Numbered from the stretch's first letter, positions 7,442-17,320 are shown. The stretch: 64,000 bases of DNA from Flagellimonas sp. S3867 (GCF_014698935.1 NZ_JACVMN010000002.1:620001-684000); one strand, 5' to 3'. Notes: generated from the letters alone by a model not told the origin. Translations and numbers: made by a program.

Positions 7442-7462
7442 AATAGTTACATTATTTGCTTC

Positions 7463-9640
7463 TTAATCAACCGGTTTAAGTATTGATAAAAATGATGGTA
7501 CTTGTTGTTGCCATAGTTTAAAATATGCCCCCTTTCTATCATAAAGCTGATAGTGCGATCCTTCTTCCAATTTCTTACCTCTATCCAATACAACAATTTT
7601 GTCTGCGTTAACTACAGTACTTAATCTGTGTGCTATAAGAATTACTGTTTTACCTTCGGAACGTAGATTATCAATGGTCCTTTGCACATAATTTTCTGAA
7701 TTACTGTCCAAGGAAGAGGTTGCCTCGTCCAACACCAAAATCTCGGGGTCTTTATAAAGGGCTCTTGTTATGGCAATACGTTGTTTTTGTCCTCCTGACA
7801 ATGTAGCACCGTTTTCTCCCAAATATGTGTTGAAGTCATTGGGAAGGCTTTCTATAAATTCCAAAATACCGATATCCTTGCATATTTTGTAAATCTTGTC
7901 AAAGTCAGGTTGAAATTCACCTACAGCAATGTTCTCTATAACATTTCCAGCAAAAAGGTCTATTTTTTGAGGAACTACACCCACCAAGTTCCTTAAGCTT
8001 TGGTTCTCAATATGTTTTAGGTCAATATCCCCAATTCTAATCTTACCTTTGGTTATAGGATAGATGTTTTGCATTAATGAGATTAGGGTTGATTTTCCCG
8101 AACCACTCTCTCCTACCAAGGCCGTTATCTTTCCTTTTTCAATGGTCAAGTTTAAATTCTTAAAGACCTCAACCCTTGTTCCATATTGGAATGTTACATC
8201 GGTGAATCTAATATCATTGATTTTCTTTTTGGTAAGGGTTATCTTTTTATCCATCTCTTCCCTTTCTAGATCAAGGATTTCAAAAAGACGGTCGGCTGCT
8301 ATAAGAGCATTCTGTATGTCCTTGTTTGCACTAATAAGATTGGTCAAAGGACCTGTGAAATATCCAATAATGGCATAGAACGATAACAGTTCTCCAGGTG
8401 TAATTTGCCTATCTATCACAAATCCTGCCCCTGACCATAAAAGTACGATGGTGAACAGTTGAGCAACCGTATTGGAGCTAATATTGGAAAAAATATGGTT
8501 CAGTGCCGACATATAACCAGTCTTTAGCAAACGTACAAATCGCGTCTCAGTCTTTAAATTTGCGTGATTTTCTAGTCCAAACCTTTTTATAGTATCCATA
8601 GCATTCAAAGATTCGACCAAATGGCTTTCCAAATCTGCCGAATCCTCCATGACTTTGCGTTCCACTTTTTGGTTGAGCCTATTAATAATCCAATATATCA
8701 GTATGAATACTGGGATGATAATGAACATTACCAATGCCAATTTCCAATAATAGGTGAACATCAACCCAAATGAAAAGATGACTATAAGAACATTCACAGT
8801 AAGGTTCAGGGAGACGCCATTGATAAAGTTCCTAATCTTTACTGCATCATTGATACGTGATATGATTTCTCCGACACGCATAGAATCAAAAAATTGTTGA
8901 GGGAGTTTAAGTAAATGTTTGTAATAGCCCAATATCAACCTTGCATCAATCTGTTGGCCAGTTTTTAAAAGAAATATATCTTTATAGGCACCTATTACAA
9001 GTTGCATTATTAGTAGGGTAATCATCACTACACTTAGGAGGTTCAATAGTTTGGTATTGCTAGCCACCAATACGTAATCCGTTATCTTTTGTAGGTAAAT
9101 AGATGTGGAAAAACCTAATAAAGTATATACCAAAGCCCCGACAAATGCCTGCGCCAAGACCAGTTTATGTGGTTTCAATAGGTGCCAAAAACGTTTTAGT
9201 ACGGAGATTTTTTCATTCCCTTTTTTGAACTCCTCATTGGGAAGTAAGAGCACTAAAACACCAGTCCATTCTTTTATAAATTCTTCATAAGAACAATTTT
9301 TTATCTTTCCCGTTCCGGGATCCATTATTTTAATATAGTTCTTTGTCACGGCATATATTACCACATAATGGTGCAACTGTTCTTTTATCACTATATGGGC
9401 AATAGCAGGCTTAGGAATCTTAAATAGGCTTTCAAAATCTCCGCGAACTCCTTTTGCTTCAAAACCCATTTTTTCAGCTGCTCTAATAAGCCCATAAACA
9501 TTGGTTCCTTTTTTATCCGTGCCCGCATATTGACGTATCCTGGATAAAGGAATCTGAAAACCAAAATGAGCCGCGATAGATGCCAAACAAGCCGCCCCAC
9601 AGTCGGTTATGTCATGCTGTTTAATGGTGATTTTTGCCAT
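7463..9640 (-). CDS. Peptidase-containing ABC transporter (bacteriocin exporter)
   Basis: 725 residues, full length for the family. It cleaves double-glycine leaders and exports the mature peptide across the inner membrane. The C39 cysteine peptidase domain (about 1-130) shows the catalytic Cys14 in TDCGAACL, His90/91 in LHHYVV and Asp107 in DPGTGK. Six membrane helices span about 160-430. The ATPase domain has Walker A GESGSGKST (510-518), signature LSGGQ (614-618), Walker B ILVLDEA (about 634-640) and the H-loop His671. The gene starts 1 bp after hlyD ends, so the two are translationally coupled. The substrates are presumably the peptides encoded at 6,662-7,001. Confidence 0.93.
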   Translation of the reverse strand: MAKITIKQHDITDCGAACLASIAAHFGFQIPLSRIRQYAGTDKKGTNVYGLIRAAEKMGFEAKGVRGDFESLFKIPKPAIAHIVIKEQLHHYVVIYAVTKNYIKIMDPGTGKIKNCSYEEFIKEWTGVLVLLLPNEEFKKGNEKISVLKRFWHLLKPHKLVLAQAFVGALVYTLLGFSTSIYLQKITDYVLVASNTKLLNLLSVVMITLLIMQLVIGAYKDIFLLKTGQQIDARLILGYYKHLLKLPQQFFDSMRVGEIISRINDAVKIRNFINGVSLNLTVNVLIVIFSFGLMFTYYWKLALVMFIIIPVFILIYWIINRLNQKVERKVMEDSADLESHLVESLNAMDTIKRFGLENHANLKTETRFVRLLKTGYMSALNHIFSNISSNTVAQLFTIVLLWSGAGFVIDRQITPGELLSFYAIIGYFTGPLTNLISANKDIQNALIAADRLFEILDLEREEMDKKITLTKKKINDIRFTDVTFQYGTRVEVFKNLNLTIEKGKITALVGESGSGKSTLISLMQNIYPITKGKIRIGDIDLKHIENQSLRNLVGVVPQKIDLFAGNVIENIAVGEFQPDFDKIYKICKDIGILEFIESLPNDFNTYLGENGATLSGGQKQRIAITRALYKDPEILVLDEATSSLDSNSENYVQRTIDNLRSEGKTVILIAHRLSTVVNADKIVVLDRGKKLEEGSHYQLYDRKGAYFKLWQQQVPSFLSILKPVD

Positions 9641-9641
9641 G

Positions 9642-10808
9642 TTACTTGACCTGTGTGATCTGAGTATTTTGTGATGGGTTTATCCAATCGTCAATATTGT
9701 CATACAATAGTTGATATACTGTGCGTTCGGCAAGTTCAAATCTGGCATTGAACGTCATTCCTTTGCCAATAATACCTTTTGCACCATTTTTTAATTGGAG
9801 AAAATCTTGGTTCAACCTGCAGCGAAGTTTGAAAACAGGTTGGTTGTTCATCATTTCAATATCTTTTGAAATTTCCAGGATATTTCCGGATGCAAGACCC
9901 CATTGGTTATAATTGAAAGCATCAATCTGAAAATTGACGGGTTTTGACTTGTCTATAAGACCTATATCAACTGGACTCACATAGCATTCGGCCAATAAAT
10001 CCGTGTCTGGAGAGATTTCTGCAAGAGAAACCCCTGAAGTAACTGTACTGCCTTTTTCAACTCCAGATAGATTAACAATGGAACCATTCATTGGCGCGGT
10101 AATTATAAATTCTTTTTTGCTCTTGTTGTATTGAGAATTTTTATTTTGGGATATTTTCAAGTTGTTTTCTAATTCTGTCAAAGAGGATTGCCAAGTATTC
10201 TGTTGTCTTTTTTTAAATTGGCTGAAAGTGTTCAGAGCTAAATCATAATCCAATTTTATGTCCTCAAACTTTGCTTTGGCAATCACCCCTTTTAAAAAGA
10301 GTTTATGATTTCGCTCATAGTCTTTCTCTAGTTTCTTAATTCGTGCAGAATGCTCATTTGTAACCTCTAAATATTGGAAATAGGCTTTTTGATATTTTGA
10401 AGATTTGATACTATCGCTTAGTATTCTTTTTGTATTTAGAAGATACTTCAAATCTTTAATCTGTTCCGAGTATCTTTTAGATTCATACTCAGTTAATGCA
10501 ATCTGCTCATTCAGAACATCGCTTTGTAAAATTAAAAGCACATCTCCCTTTTCTACATATGTGTTGCTATCAATAATGGAAAACAAGACCTTTCCCGAAT
10601 GAAGGCTGGTAATTGTGATTCGTTCTTTGGATGGCTTAACAATCCCATGTGCCGTGGTATGTACTTTTACTTTAATAAAAGGCAATGAGCAAATGGCCAT
10701 AAGCACTAAAATCAATATGACACCGTATATTGCTTTACTTTTTACATCATTTTTAGGGATGTAGGACTGTGTAGTGAACTCAATGATTTCTTTTGGGAAA
10801 ATTTGCAT
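9642..10808 (-). CDS. HlyD-family periplasmic adaptor of the peptide exporter
   Basis: 388 residues. One N-terminal membrane helix (about 28-45) is followed by a lipoyl/barrel half-motif, a long coiled-coil hairpin (about 105-225) and the second half-motif with a beta-barrel domain (about 235-350). It should connect the C39 ABC exporter to an outer-membrane channel, which is not encoded nearby and is presumably a host TolC-like protein. It heads the hlyD-ABC-HTH unit. The paired operator-like sites at 10,857-10,890 lie 49-82 bp upstream of its ATG. Confidence 0.88.
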   Translation of the reverse strand: MQIFPKEIIEFTTQSYIPKNDVKSKAIYGVILILVLMAICSLPFIKVKVHTTAHGIVKPSKERITITSLHSGKVLFSIIDSNTYVEKGDVLLILQSDVLNEQIALTEYESKRYSEQIKDLKYLLNTKRILSDSIKSSKYQKAYFQYLEVTNEHSARIKKLEKDYERNHKLFLKGVIAKAKFEDIKLDYDLALNTFSQFKKRQQNTWQSSLTELENNLKISQNKNSQYNKSKKEFIITAPMNGSIVNLSGVEKGSTVTSGVSLAEISPDTDLLAECYVSPVDIGLIDKSKPVNFQIDAFNYNQWGLASGNILEISKDIEMMNNQPVFKLRCRLNQDFLQLKNGAKGIIGKGMTFNARFELAERTVYQLLYDNIDDWINPSQNTQITQVK

Positions 10809-10856
10809 GGGTTAAAATTGTAAGAAAGAACTTTTGTATGCAATTCATTGTTATTG

Positions 10857-10890
10857 CCATTTATAAATTGACTCCGTGATTTATAAATTG
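10857..10890 (-). promoter_or_regulatory. Paired operator-like sites upstream of hlyD (ATTTATAAATTG x2, 20 bp apart)
   Basis: ATTTATAAATTG occurs at 10,859-10,870 and 10,879-10,890, exactly 20 bp apart, i.e. on the same DNA face. The same pairing and spacing occurs at 14,313-14,346 in front of the peptide gene at 14,260, at almost the same distance from the start codon. Likely binding sites of one regulator. The remaining gap up to 11,057 shows nothing else. Confidence 0.65.
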
Positions 10891-11057
10891 CCGATATTTA
10901 TTACCTCCATTTGTATTGATTTGATACTACTAATAGATTCTAAGGTTAATCCAGATTAACCAATTCGCCTTCCTAAATAATTATTGAAAATCTGAGTGAT
11001 TTTATAAAGTGCTGATAATCAAATTTTTATTTCATATTTACTTTTTCCATATTTGGT

Positions 11058-11927
11058 TTGACCACTAGGATCCCCAAAGAATATTCGACCCTCTTATGTG
11101 CTAACAATTTGGACATGGAAAGAAAAATGCACATTAACTGCCTGAGAACTCAGATTCAGGAAATTGAATTAAAACACGGTAATATACTTGACGCCTGTAA
11201 GCAAATCATTCCTATTTGCAAAACCAACCTATTCGGATTAAGGGAGAAAGTAATCAATCAAGGGTTTCAAAATGAGAATGATGAAATTCAATTTTTTAAG
11301 TTTACTAAACAGGTCCCACTTACAAATCTTATTTATTATATGGAAGTACTTGACTTTGAAGCAAGCTTTCCGATGGACAAGTTTAAACCCCAAAGGAAAT
11401 ACATCAAGACGAAGATGGAAGATATAAGCGCCTTTTATCGAATCCATTCAGATTTCGTAAGATATGCTAGATTAAAGCAAACCCATTTCGATAAACAATT
11501 CTTTACAAGAAAATATTCTGGTTTTCATTGCGGTACTGCCGAACCATATTATATTCTTGATCCAATTTTTAACACCTCACATGATTATCTTCTGGCCAAA
11601 ATAAGTGCGTTTCAACGCATATCAATATATCTTCAAAATAGATTGAAAAGTTCTGACGAAGTCAATAAAATTAGCAACTTAAGTTGGACATCGAGTAAAG
11701 TGTCTTTGACAGAATTGGTTTATGCCCTATACTATTCTGGAGCTATCAACAATGGAAGAGCGGACATCAAGCAAATTGCAAATGCTTTTGAAAAAATTTT
11801 CAATTTTAGTTTAGGGGATTTTTATCGCACCTATATTGAAATATGTTCAAGAAAAAAAGATAGGTTGAAATTCCTGAATGAAATGAATTACATTATTTCT
11901 AATAAAATGAAACGAGGAGATGCCTAG
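11058..11927 (+). CDS. rteC: RteC-domain protein (ICE excision/transfer regulator)
   Basis: 289 residues matching the RteC family of Bacteroidota conjugative elements. The diagnostic blocks are a central FYRIHSDFVRYAR, then SSKVSLTELVYALYYSG, FNFSLGDFYRTY and RKKDRLKFLNEMN near the C terminus. In CTnDOT, RteC activates the excision genes after induction by RteA/RteB. No RteA/RteB pair is present in this window, so the input here must be different. It is read against all neighbours and overlaps the end of the S9 peptidase gene by 4 bp (convergent). Start at ATG 11,058; an upstream TTTG-rich stretch is present but no clear -7 box. Confidence 0.85.
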   Translation: MTTRIPKEYSTLLCANNLDMERKMHINCLRTQIQEIELKHGNILDACKQIIPICKTNLFGLREKVINQGFQNENDEIQFFKFTKQVPLTNLIYYMEVLDFEASFPMDKFKPQRKYIKTKMEDISAFYRIHSDFVRYARLKQTHFDKQFFTRKYSGFHCGTAEPYYILDPIFNTSHDYLLAKISAFQRISIYLQNRLKSSDEVNKISNLSWTSSKVSLTELVYALYYSGAINNGRADIKQIANAFEKIFNFSLGDFYRTYIEICSRKKDRLKFLNEMNYIISNKMKRGDA

Positions 11928-14074
11928 TTTCTTCTCTCAAGTTCACTCATAGTGAAAAATAGCATCCTCGAATAGTCATTGAGCCAATCGATTTCGTGCT
12001 CAGCATCAAATTTTACATCAAGCAAATAAGGTTTGTTATCAATAGTATTAAAAGACTGTAGAAGAGCAATATACTTACCAGGTCCTGAGGGCGGCACTAA
12101 ATAATCATTAAAACCCATAATTAACATAGTGCTTGGGTATTCCTTTTTTTCAGACAAATTCACTACAGGATCCATTTTGATTAAAGATTTATACTCTTTT
12201 TCTTCTTTAATGGTCCCAAATTCAAAAGTAATATCTGAATCATCATATTCTTCCAAATATTCAGTTCTTATCACATTCAATGTAGGAACAAATCCCGTAA
12301 ATACGCCAAACAACTCTGGACGTTCATTTACGGCCATACCCCCTGTTATTCCTCCTGCACTATTAATGTTTAGACCTAGTTTTTTTGAATGAATATACTT
12401 CTTGTCGATTAAAAACTCACTACAGGCTATTAAATCTTTCCATGAGTTTTCTTTGGTTGATTTCATCCCTGCTTCATGCCATTTAGGGCCTTTTTCACCC
12501 CCTCCGCGCACGTGGGCTGAGGCATATATATTACCTTGATTTACAAAATCTGCAACTGGAGAATGAAACCACGGTGTTTCAGATATCCCATAAGCTCCAT
12601 AAGCAGTTATTATTCCCATTGATTTTGAATCAAACTTATGATCTCTTCTCCTAACTATGCTCAAAGGAATTTTTGTTCCATCATGCGAAGTCACCTCTAC
12701 TACTTCACTTATGATATTCTCAAATTCAGGATAATTTGGCCACATTCCGAGTTCTACAAACTCAAAGTTTCCTCCTTTGTTTAAATAATAATCTCTGGGA
12801 TTGGAAGTCCATCCTGATAGTTTTACCCATAAATCATCATGGTAAGGCGAACGATAATCAAGGGATATTTCACCTGCCGAAATTGGTAAATCTATTTTTT
12901 TTGATTTACCATCCTTTTCAACGCAATAGAGGGATTCCGATATCCCATTTGTGCTAATCGTATAATATACCCTATCCTTAGTGACTTTAACACTTCCTAT
13001 TTGATTTTCATTACTTCCAAAAGCGATTATTTTCGGGTTTTTAAAGTCCGGGGTTCGTAAATCAACCGAACAAAATTCAATATTGTTATTATGGATTCTT
13101 TTATAATAGTATCTGTGATTTCTTTCCATCCCCCAGGAATGCAGAATTTTATCATCTTCCGAATATAATTTTTTCCAGTTATAAACACCTCTTTCAAAAT
13201 CTTCGATACTTAAATAATAACAGTCCCAAAAATCTGAAGCATTCCCATTATAAATAAACATGTAATTGCTTTTACTAGAGCGAAATCGAGGCACAGGGTA
13301 ATATTCTGGATTCAACGATATACCATTTACCCCATCCTTAAATATAGCAATGGGACTTCGATTCTGATTCTCAAAACAATAGAGTGCTGTATAACTATTT
13401 CTGTCATCGGGATCATCTCCTTGGTTAGGGTAGGCAATATATGATATGCACTTATTGTCGGGGCTCCAAACAATACCACCTGCCTTGTTAGGTTTTGCAT
13501 TTAAAATTGATTCGCCAACAACTTTCTTGGATTTACAATCTAAGATTAAAACGTCGTTAAAAAAATTGCCAGTCTTGCCCAAAGCAATTGCCACAAACTC
13601 TCCATTATAGGAAGGCTTATAATACTCTATTTCGTAGTCACCTCCTTTATAAGTGCTTGGATCGTACAGTTTTTCTTGTCCTTGGTCGTTTGTTTTTTTT
13701 CTGTATAGATGTTTTATGTCTTTTTTGGCACCTTGAGAAAGGAAAAAAGTGTATCCAGCTTCTACATACACAACATTGCTTGCCGGATCAGAATCTCTAT
13801 TCTCAAGTGATTCGTGTCTTTCAAAAACCTTCCTATAATTAGCCCCATCAAAATACGCTTCAGTTAAAGCATCTTGTTTTTTGAACCAATTTGTAACCAT
13901 TGTGTCCTTCCAATGTTCAAGATTGGAAAATTGATTTATATACTTAGTCTCGAAGTGAGTTTCAGTTTTTGCAATATTTTCAATTATGGGATATTGATAC
14001 GTGCTAGATTGGTTTCGTTCGCACTTGACAAGCAAAAGAGATAATGCAATAAGGCAAAAATTTACCCTCATCAA
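11924..14074 (-). CDS. Prolyl-oligopeptidase-like S9 serine peptidase, lipoprotein
   Basis: 716 residues, the usual length for S9A peptidases. A signal peptide with lipobox (LLLVKC at about 15-20) predicts a lipid-anchored envelope enzyme. An N-terminal beta-propeller (about 70-430) is followed by an alpha/beta hydrolase domain. The oxyanion motif AYGAYG is intact. The nucleophile is in LNINSAGG instead of the common GGSNGG, the Asp in GFNDYLVP and the His in DAEHEID. Such enzymes cut short proline-containing peptides. It lies directly downstream of the small GG peptide (14,147-14,260) whose core contains a GPID, and is separated from it by a terminator. It could mature or degrade that peptide outside the cytoplasm. 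Confidence 0.85.
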   Translation of the reverse strand: MMRVNFCLIALSLLLVKCERNQSSTYQYPIIENIAKTETHFETKYINQFSNLEHWKDTMVTNWFKKQDALTEAYFDGANYRKVFERHESLENRDSDPASNVVYVEAGYTFFLSQGAKKDIKHLYRKKTNDQGQEKLYDPSTYKGGDYEIEYYKPSYNGEFVAIALGKTGNFFNDVLILDCKSKKVVGESILNAKPNKAGGIVWSPDNKCISYIAYPNQGDDPDDRNSYTALYCFENQNRSPIAIFKDGVNGISLNPEYYPVPRFRSSKSNYMFIYNGNASDFWDCYYLSIEDFERGVYNWKKLYSEDDKILHSWGMERNHRYYYKRIHNNNIEFCSVDLRTPDFKNPKIIAFGSNENQIGSVKVTKDRVYYTISTNGISESLYCVEKDGKSKKIDLPISAGEISLDYRSPYHDDLWVKLSGWTSNPRDYYLNKGGNFEFVELGMWPNYPEFENIISEVVEVTSHDGTKIPLSIVRRRDHKFDSKSMGIITAYGAYGISETPWFHSPVADFVNQGNIYASAHVRGGGEKGPKWHEAGMKSTKENSWKDLIACSEFLIDKKYIHSKKLGLNINSAGGITGGMAVNERPELFGVFTGFVPTLNVIRTEYLEEYDDSDITFEFGTIKEEKEYKSLIKMDPVVNLSEKKEYPSTMLIMGFNDYLVPPSGPGKYIALLQSFNTIDNKPYLLDVKFDAEHEIDWLNDYSRMLFFTMSELERRN

Positions 14075-14089
14075 ATTTGTATTTTAATA

Positions 14090-14122
14090 AAAAATCCCCA
14101 ACCCAGAAAGTTAGGGATTTTT
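14090..14122 (-). terminator. Terminator after the small GG peptide gene
   Basis: A 9-bp stem AAAAATCCC / GGGATTTTT with a 15-nt spacer. It lies 25 bp after the stop of the peptide gene and 16 bp before the S9 peptidase ATG. The peptide transcript should end here, so the peptidase is either read through or has its own start. Confidence 0.7.
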
Positions 14123-14146
14123 GAACCTGTTCGGTGGAGATTTGTT

Positions 14147-14260
14147 TTATTTATTTTGTTTTTTGACTTTCCTTTTATCAATAGGACCATCATCTCCTCC
14201 TTTAATTGATGTTAAATTTTTGATTTTTTTATCCTCAAAAATCTTTCTGGTTTGTTTCAT
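14147..14260 (-). CDS. Short double-glycine leader peptide with a charged 15-residue core (candidate signal peptide)
   Basis: 37 residues from ATG 14,260: a leader MKQTRKIFEDKKIKNLTSIK followed by GG, then a hydrophilic, lysine-rich core DDGPIDKRKVKKQNK. The core has no hydrophobic stretch, unlike the two bacteriocin-like peptides at 6.7-7.0 kb, so it looks more like an exported signal or a short RiPP-like peptide. It follows the AraC-type regulator (77 bp) in the C39 ABC-HlyD-regulator unit. Paired operator-like sites lie 53-86 bp upstream. The frame is too short for ordinary gene finding; the GG leader and context support it. Confidence 0.65.
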   Translation of the reverse strand: MKQTRKIFEDKKIKNLTSIKGGDDGPIDKRKVKKQNK

Positions 14261-14312
14261 AATAATGTGTTTTAATAAATTATATCTACCAATATACTTA
14301 AAGAAATAGCCG

Positions 14313-14346
14313 CAAATTAAGAATTGATTCTGCAATTTATAAATTG
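14313..14346 (-). promoter_or_regulatory. Paired operator-like sites upstream of the small GG peptide
   Basis: CAATTTATAAATTG (14,333-14,346, a perfect palindrome) and CAAATTAAGAATTG (14,313-14,326, 11 of 14 matching) are exactly 20 bp apart, like the pair at 10,857-10,890. The palindrome overlaps the last codons of the regulator gene. The distance to the peptide ATG (53-86 bp) is nearly the same as for hlyD (49-82 bp). Confidence 0.62.
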
Positions 14347-16004
14347 CCCTTTTTAAGTTGTTTTAAAAACATAGCGGGAGTAACGCCTATCTTGTCTTTT
14401 ATTGCTCGTGAAAACACATCTTGAGAGTTGAACCCAAAGTGCTCCGCAATTTGGATTATAGATTTGTTTTCAATGAAATTTGGATTCTCTTTTAAAAAAT
14501 TGAGCGCATATGTAATTCTTATATCCTTCAAATAATTGGAAAAACTCAAGTTCTTATAAAAATTAATGATTTTAGAAAGATATGAACTATTCGTCCCCAA
14601 TTCTTTAGCAAGTGAGGTTTGATTAACCCCTTGATTCAAAAAACCCTTTTTTTCCTCCCAATTGTTTAACATAGATAAAATTTTGGAAATAACTTCAGAA
14701 TCAATGTCTATATCACTTGCAGCATTTTCCAATGAGTTGCTTTTTTCAGGTTCAATTCCTTTGTGCATAATGTTTCGAAGTCTTTTCTGTATTTTAACAT
14801 GCCTTATATAGAACGTTAAAAGAAAAGCCACTAGGATTCCTGAAAACCAATAAAAGAAATTGATGGTTTTTCTCTTGTAATTTATCTCATCAATAAAAGT
14901 TTTTTTTGATGCTTCTTCCACGGGGAGGTCAAAATCAATTAAAGTTACCTTACGGATATTACGTTGAGTCTCCTTTGAGAGACTATCGTAGTAAATAAGT
15001 CTTTTAATGTACTTTTTTTCCTTCTCGCTTTCATTATTGGAAATTGCTGTTTTTAGTAGGAATTGAAAAACTTTGCTCACGTTATCCAATTGAGGAAATT
15101 CGCTAACTTGAAGAATTGAATCCAATTGCTCAAAATAACGTTGCTTTTTGTCAACATTGTCCAACTTTCCTTCAATCATTCCTAAATAGAAGAGAATGTC
15201 TGCTTTTGAATAACCCTCATAATCATTTAAATGAACTAGTAATGAATCTCTTGATTTAATAAAATTCCCGTCATAATAATCAGCCTGAGCTTTTAGTATT
15301 TGTAATTTTTTATACGTTTCATCATCTTTCATTTTCTCAGAAAGTTTCATCCCCCTATCAGCGAATACTCTTGCAGAGTCTATCTTTTTGTTTTCAAGAT
15401 ATCCCCTTGCAATATTGTCAAGTGTAATTAAATAGGTCAAATCAAAATAATCTATACTCTCCTTGTTTTGTAATAGATATTTTAAAGCTATTTCATGCAG
15501 TAATATCGACTCTTCCTCTTGACCGTACTCACCTTTTAAGGCAGCTATCATATTCAAGCAATCAACTACATATTCGTAATTGCCATTTTTTTGAGCCAGA
15601 TGAAATGCTTTGATGAATTCCTTGAGAGATTCTTCTGGGTAATCAGCTTCATAAAGTAATGCTCCCTTGGTATAATGTGCTTTCGAGCTAAAAAGTTTGT
15701 CTTTAACACTTGGAATCAATCCAATTGCCGAATCAACATAGGAAATTGCTCCGTCGAAATTCTCTCCCCAAACCCTTTTCCTGTAGGCTTCAGCAAGCTG
15801 GTTGGTGTCCTTTAAGTATTTGGCTTTCAATATATGTGTATCAAAAACCTTCTTAGAATAAGTTGTTCCATATTCCAAGTCATTTTCTAATTTAAGGATA
15901 GAGTCAAATGAAAGCTGAAATATTTGGTCGTTGGCAAGTTCTTGCGAACAAACCATCAAAGAATATAATAGAAATAAAAAAAACAATGCGCGCTGCATAG
16001 ACAT
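14337..16004 (-). CDS. Membrane-bound AraC-family regulator with external TPR domain
   Basis: 555 residues. A signal sequence (about 1-20) precedes a periplasmic TPR-like helical repeat domain (about 45-330), one membrane helix (about 376-398, FFYWFSGILVAFLLTFYI) and a cytoplasmic AraC-type double HTH (about 440-555; TSLAKELGTNSSYLSKIIN and IIQIAEHFGFNSQDVFSRAI). The layout lets an external signal reach DNA binding directly, without a kinase. TPR domains commonly bind peptides. It is encoded between an exporter pair and a GG peptide gene, so sensing that exported peptide is a reasonable guess. It is also the best candidate to bind the 20-bp-spaced sites at 14,313 and 10,857. Confidence 0.82.
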   Translation of the reverse strand: MSMQRALFFLFLLYSLMVCSQELANDQIFQLSFDSILKLENDLEYGTTYSKKVFDTHILKAKYLKDTNQLAEAYRKRVWGENFDGAISYVDSAIGLIPSVKDKLFSSKAHYTKGALLYEADYPEESLKEFIKAFHLAQKNGNYEYVVDCLNMIAALKGEYGQEEESILLHEIALKYLLQNKESIDYFDLTYLITLDNIARGYLENKKIDSARVFADRGMKLSEKMKDDETYKKLQILKAQADYYDGNFIKSRDSLLVHLNDYEGYSKADILFYLGMIEGKLDNVDKKQRYFEQLDSILQVSEFPQLDNVSKVFQFLLKTAISNNESEKEKKYIKRLIYYDSLSKETQRNIRKVTLIDFDLPVEEASKKTFIDEINYKRKTINFFYWFSGILVAFLLTFYIRHVKIQKRLRNIMHKGIEPEKSNSLENAASDIDIDSEVISKILSMLNNWEEKKGFLNQGVNQTSLAKELGTNSSYLSKIINFYKNLSFSNYLKDIRITYALNFLKENPNFIENKSIIQIAEHFGFNSQDVFSRAIKDKIGVTPAMFLKQLKKGNL

Positions 16005-16024
16005 TTCATTTTTTACATTTTAAT

Positions 16025-17320
16025 CTAATAATTTACATCTGCCCAAAGTCCCCTAAATTGATAAAAAACCCTCTCCAACAATGAGGTTTTCTGCAAAACA
16101 ATTTTTGCGGTTCCCATCATTTCCTGCTTAAACTCGATTTCTTTATTATAGGTTGTGGTTAAGTTTGGAATCTCTACATATACAGAATAATAAACTTCAT
16201 CCCCTTTTTTGGGTGTTTCTGATATGTTTAGGACCCTACCTTTGATAAGCCCCCATTCATGATAAGGGTAATTATCAAGTTTTATGACAACTTCCTGATC
16301 TTTTCGGATTTTTGCAGAATTCCTAATCGGGACTTTACACTTTCCAATGAGCTCCTTCTTTTCATCAGGAACTATAGTAAGTACATGCTCCCCTTTGGGC
16401 ACATGTTGATGATTGTTCCAAACATCAAAAACTGTAATAGTTCCTGAAACTGGACTTCTAAGGGCATAGTCATTTTCCCATATATCAATTTTGCCTTTTA
16501 GTTCTTGTTTTGCCAATTGGAGTTCCGAAAAATACGAAGATGAATTGATAATGTTCCTGTTCAATGATTTTAAGCTCTGGTCGCTCAAATTGAGTGTGTC
16601 AACATGTAATGCTTCAATCTCTTCCTTGATTCTATTAACATCATTTTGTGCGGACAACATTTCCTGCTCATTAGCATCCAATTGCTGTTGGGAGATTACA
16701 CCTTTTTTCAAAAGCCCTTGCTGCCTATCATTACTTTGTTTTGCAAGAGCATAGTTCCTCCTGGCAGCATTTAACTGAACCTGTTTTATTTTTATTTGTC
16801 TTTTTAACCTCCCTATCCTCAAACTTAGGTTTTCATTCTCATGTTCCTCCTGATCTAGATTTAAGTAAAGCAAATAATTGTGAAATGCCTTTAGATATTT
16901 CTGATAAGACATATGGATATTTACTTCCAATTCTAAGTCACTTGGGAATTTTTGATAGAGCTCGTCTAATGTGCGAACCATATTTGTGTCGGTATCTTTC
17001 AACTGTTCCTTAAGGTGAAATACATCCTCCCATTTTGAAGGGTTTTCCACAACCGATAGAATCTCATCTTTCTTCACATCTTGACCAGACCTAAAGTTGA
17101 CATAAACCAGTTTTCCACCTTTTTTGCTGTATAAAGCAACAGGAGGGTTTTCACAAGTAACCAATATTTCGGCATTGATTACCTCATTATATTTCAAAAA
17201 GAACGCAAAGACAACAAGCATTGAGAAAAAAAGAAAAAGAATAACGTTTCCCTTCCTCATCATCCAGTTGGGAGGGCGGTTCAAAAAATTCTCTGAAAAA
17301 ATAGCCTTATCGTCCATCAT
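16025..17320 (-). CDS. HlyD-family adaptor of the second peptide exporter
   Basis: 431 residues. One membrane helix (about 25-45) and two half lipoyl motifs flank a long coiled-coil (about 95-260, rich in Lys/Glu/Gln). The C-terminal barrel domain includes GTITVFDVWNNHQHVPKGE and HEWGLIKGRV. It overlaps the end of the ABC transporter gene by 14 bp and lies 20 bp before the AraC-type regulator, so ABC, adaptor and regulator form one operon. It is larger than the adaptor at 9,642 and only distantly similar, so this is a separate exporter and not a recent duplicate. Confidence 0.87.
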   Translation of the reverse strand: MMDDKAIFSENFLNRPPNWMMRKGNVILFLFFSMLVVFAFFLKYNEVINAEILVTCENPPVALYSKKGGKLVYVNFRSGQDVKKDEILSVVENPSKWEDVFHLKEQLKDTDTNMVRTLDELYQKFPSDLELEVNIHMSYQKYLKAFHNYLLYLNLDQEEHENENLSLRIGRLKRQIKIKQVQLNAARRNYALAKQSNDRQQGLLKKGVISQQQLDANEQEMLSAQNDVNRIKEEIEALHVDTLNLSDQSLKSLNRNIINSSSYFSELQLAKQELKGKIDIWENDYALRSPVSGTITVFDVWNNHQHVPKGEHVLTIVPDEKKELIGKCKVPIRNSAKIRKDQEVVIKLDNYPYHEWGLIKGRVLNISETPKKGDEVYYSVYVEIPNLTTTYNKEIEFKQEMMGTAKIVLQKTSLLERVFYQFRGLWADVNY

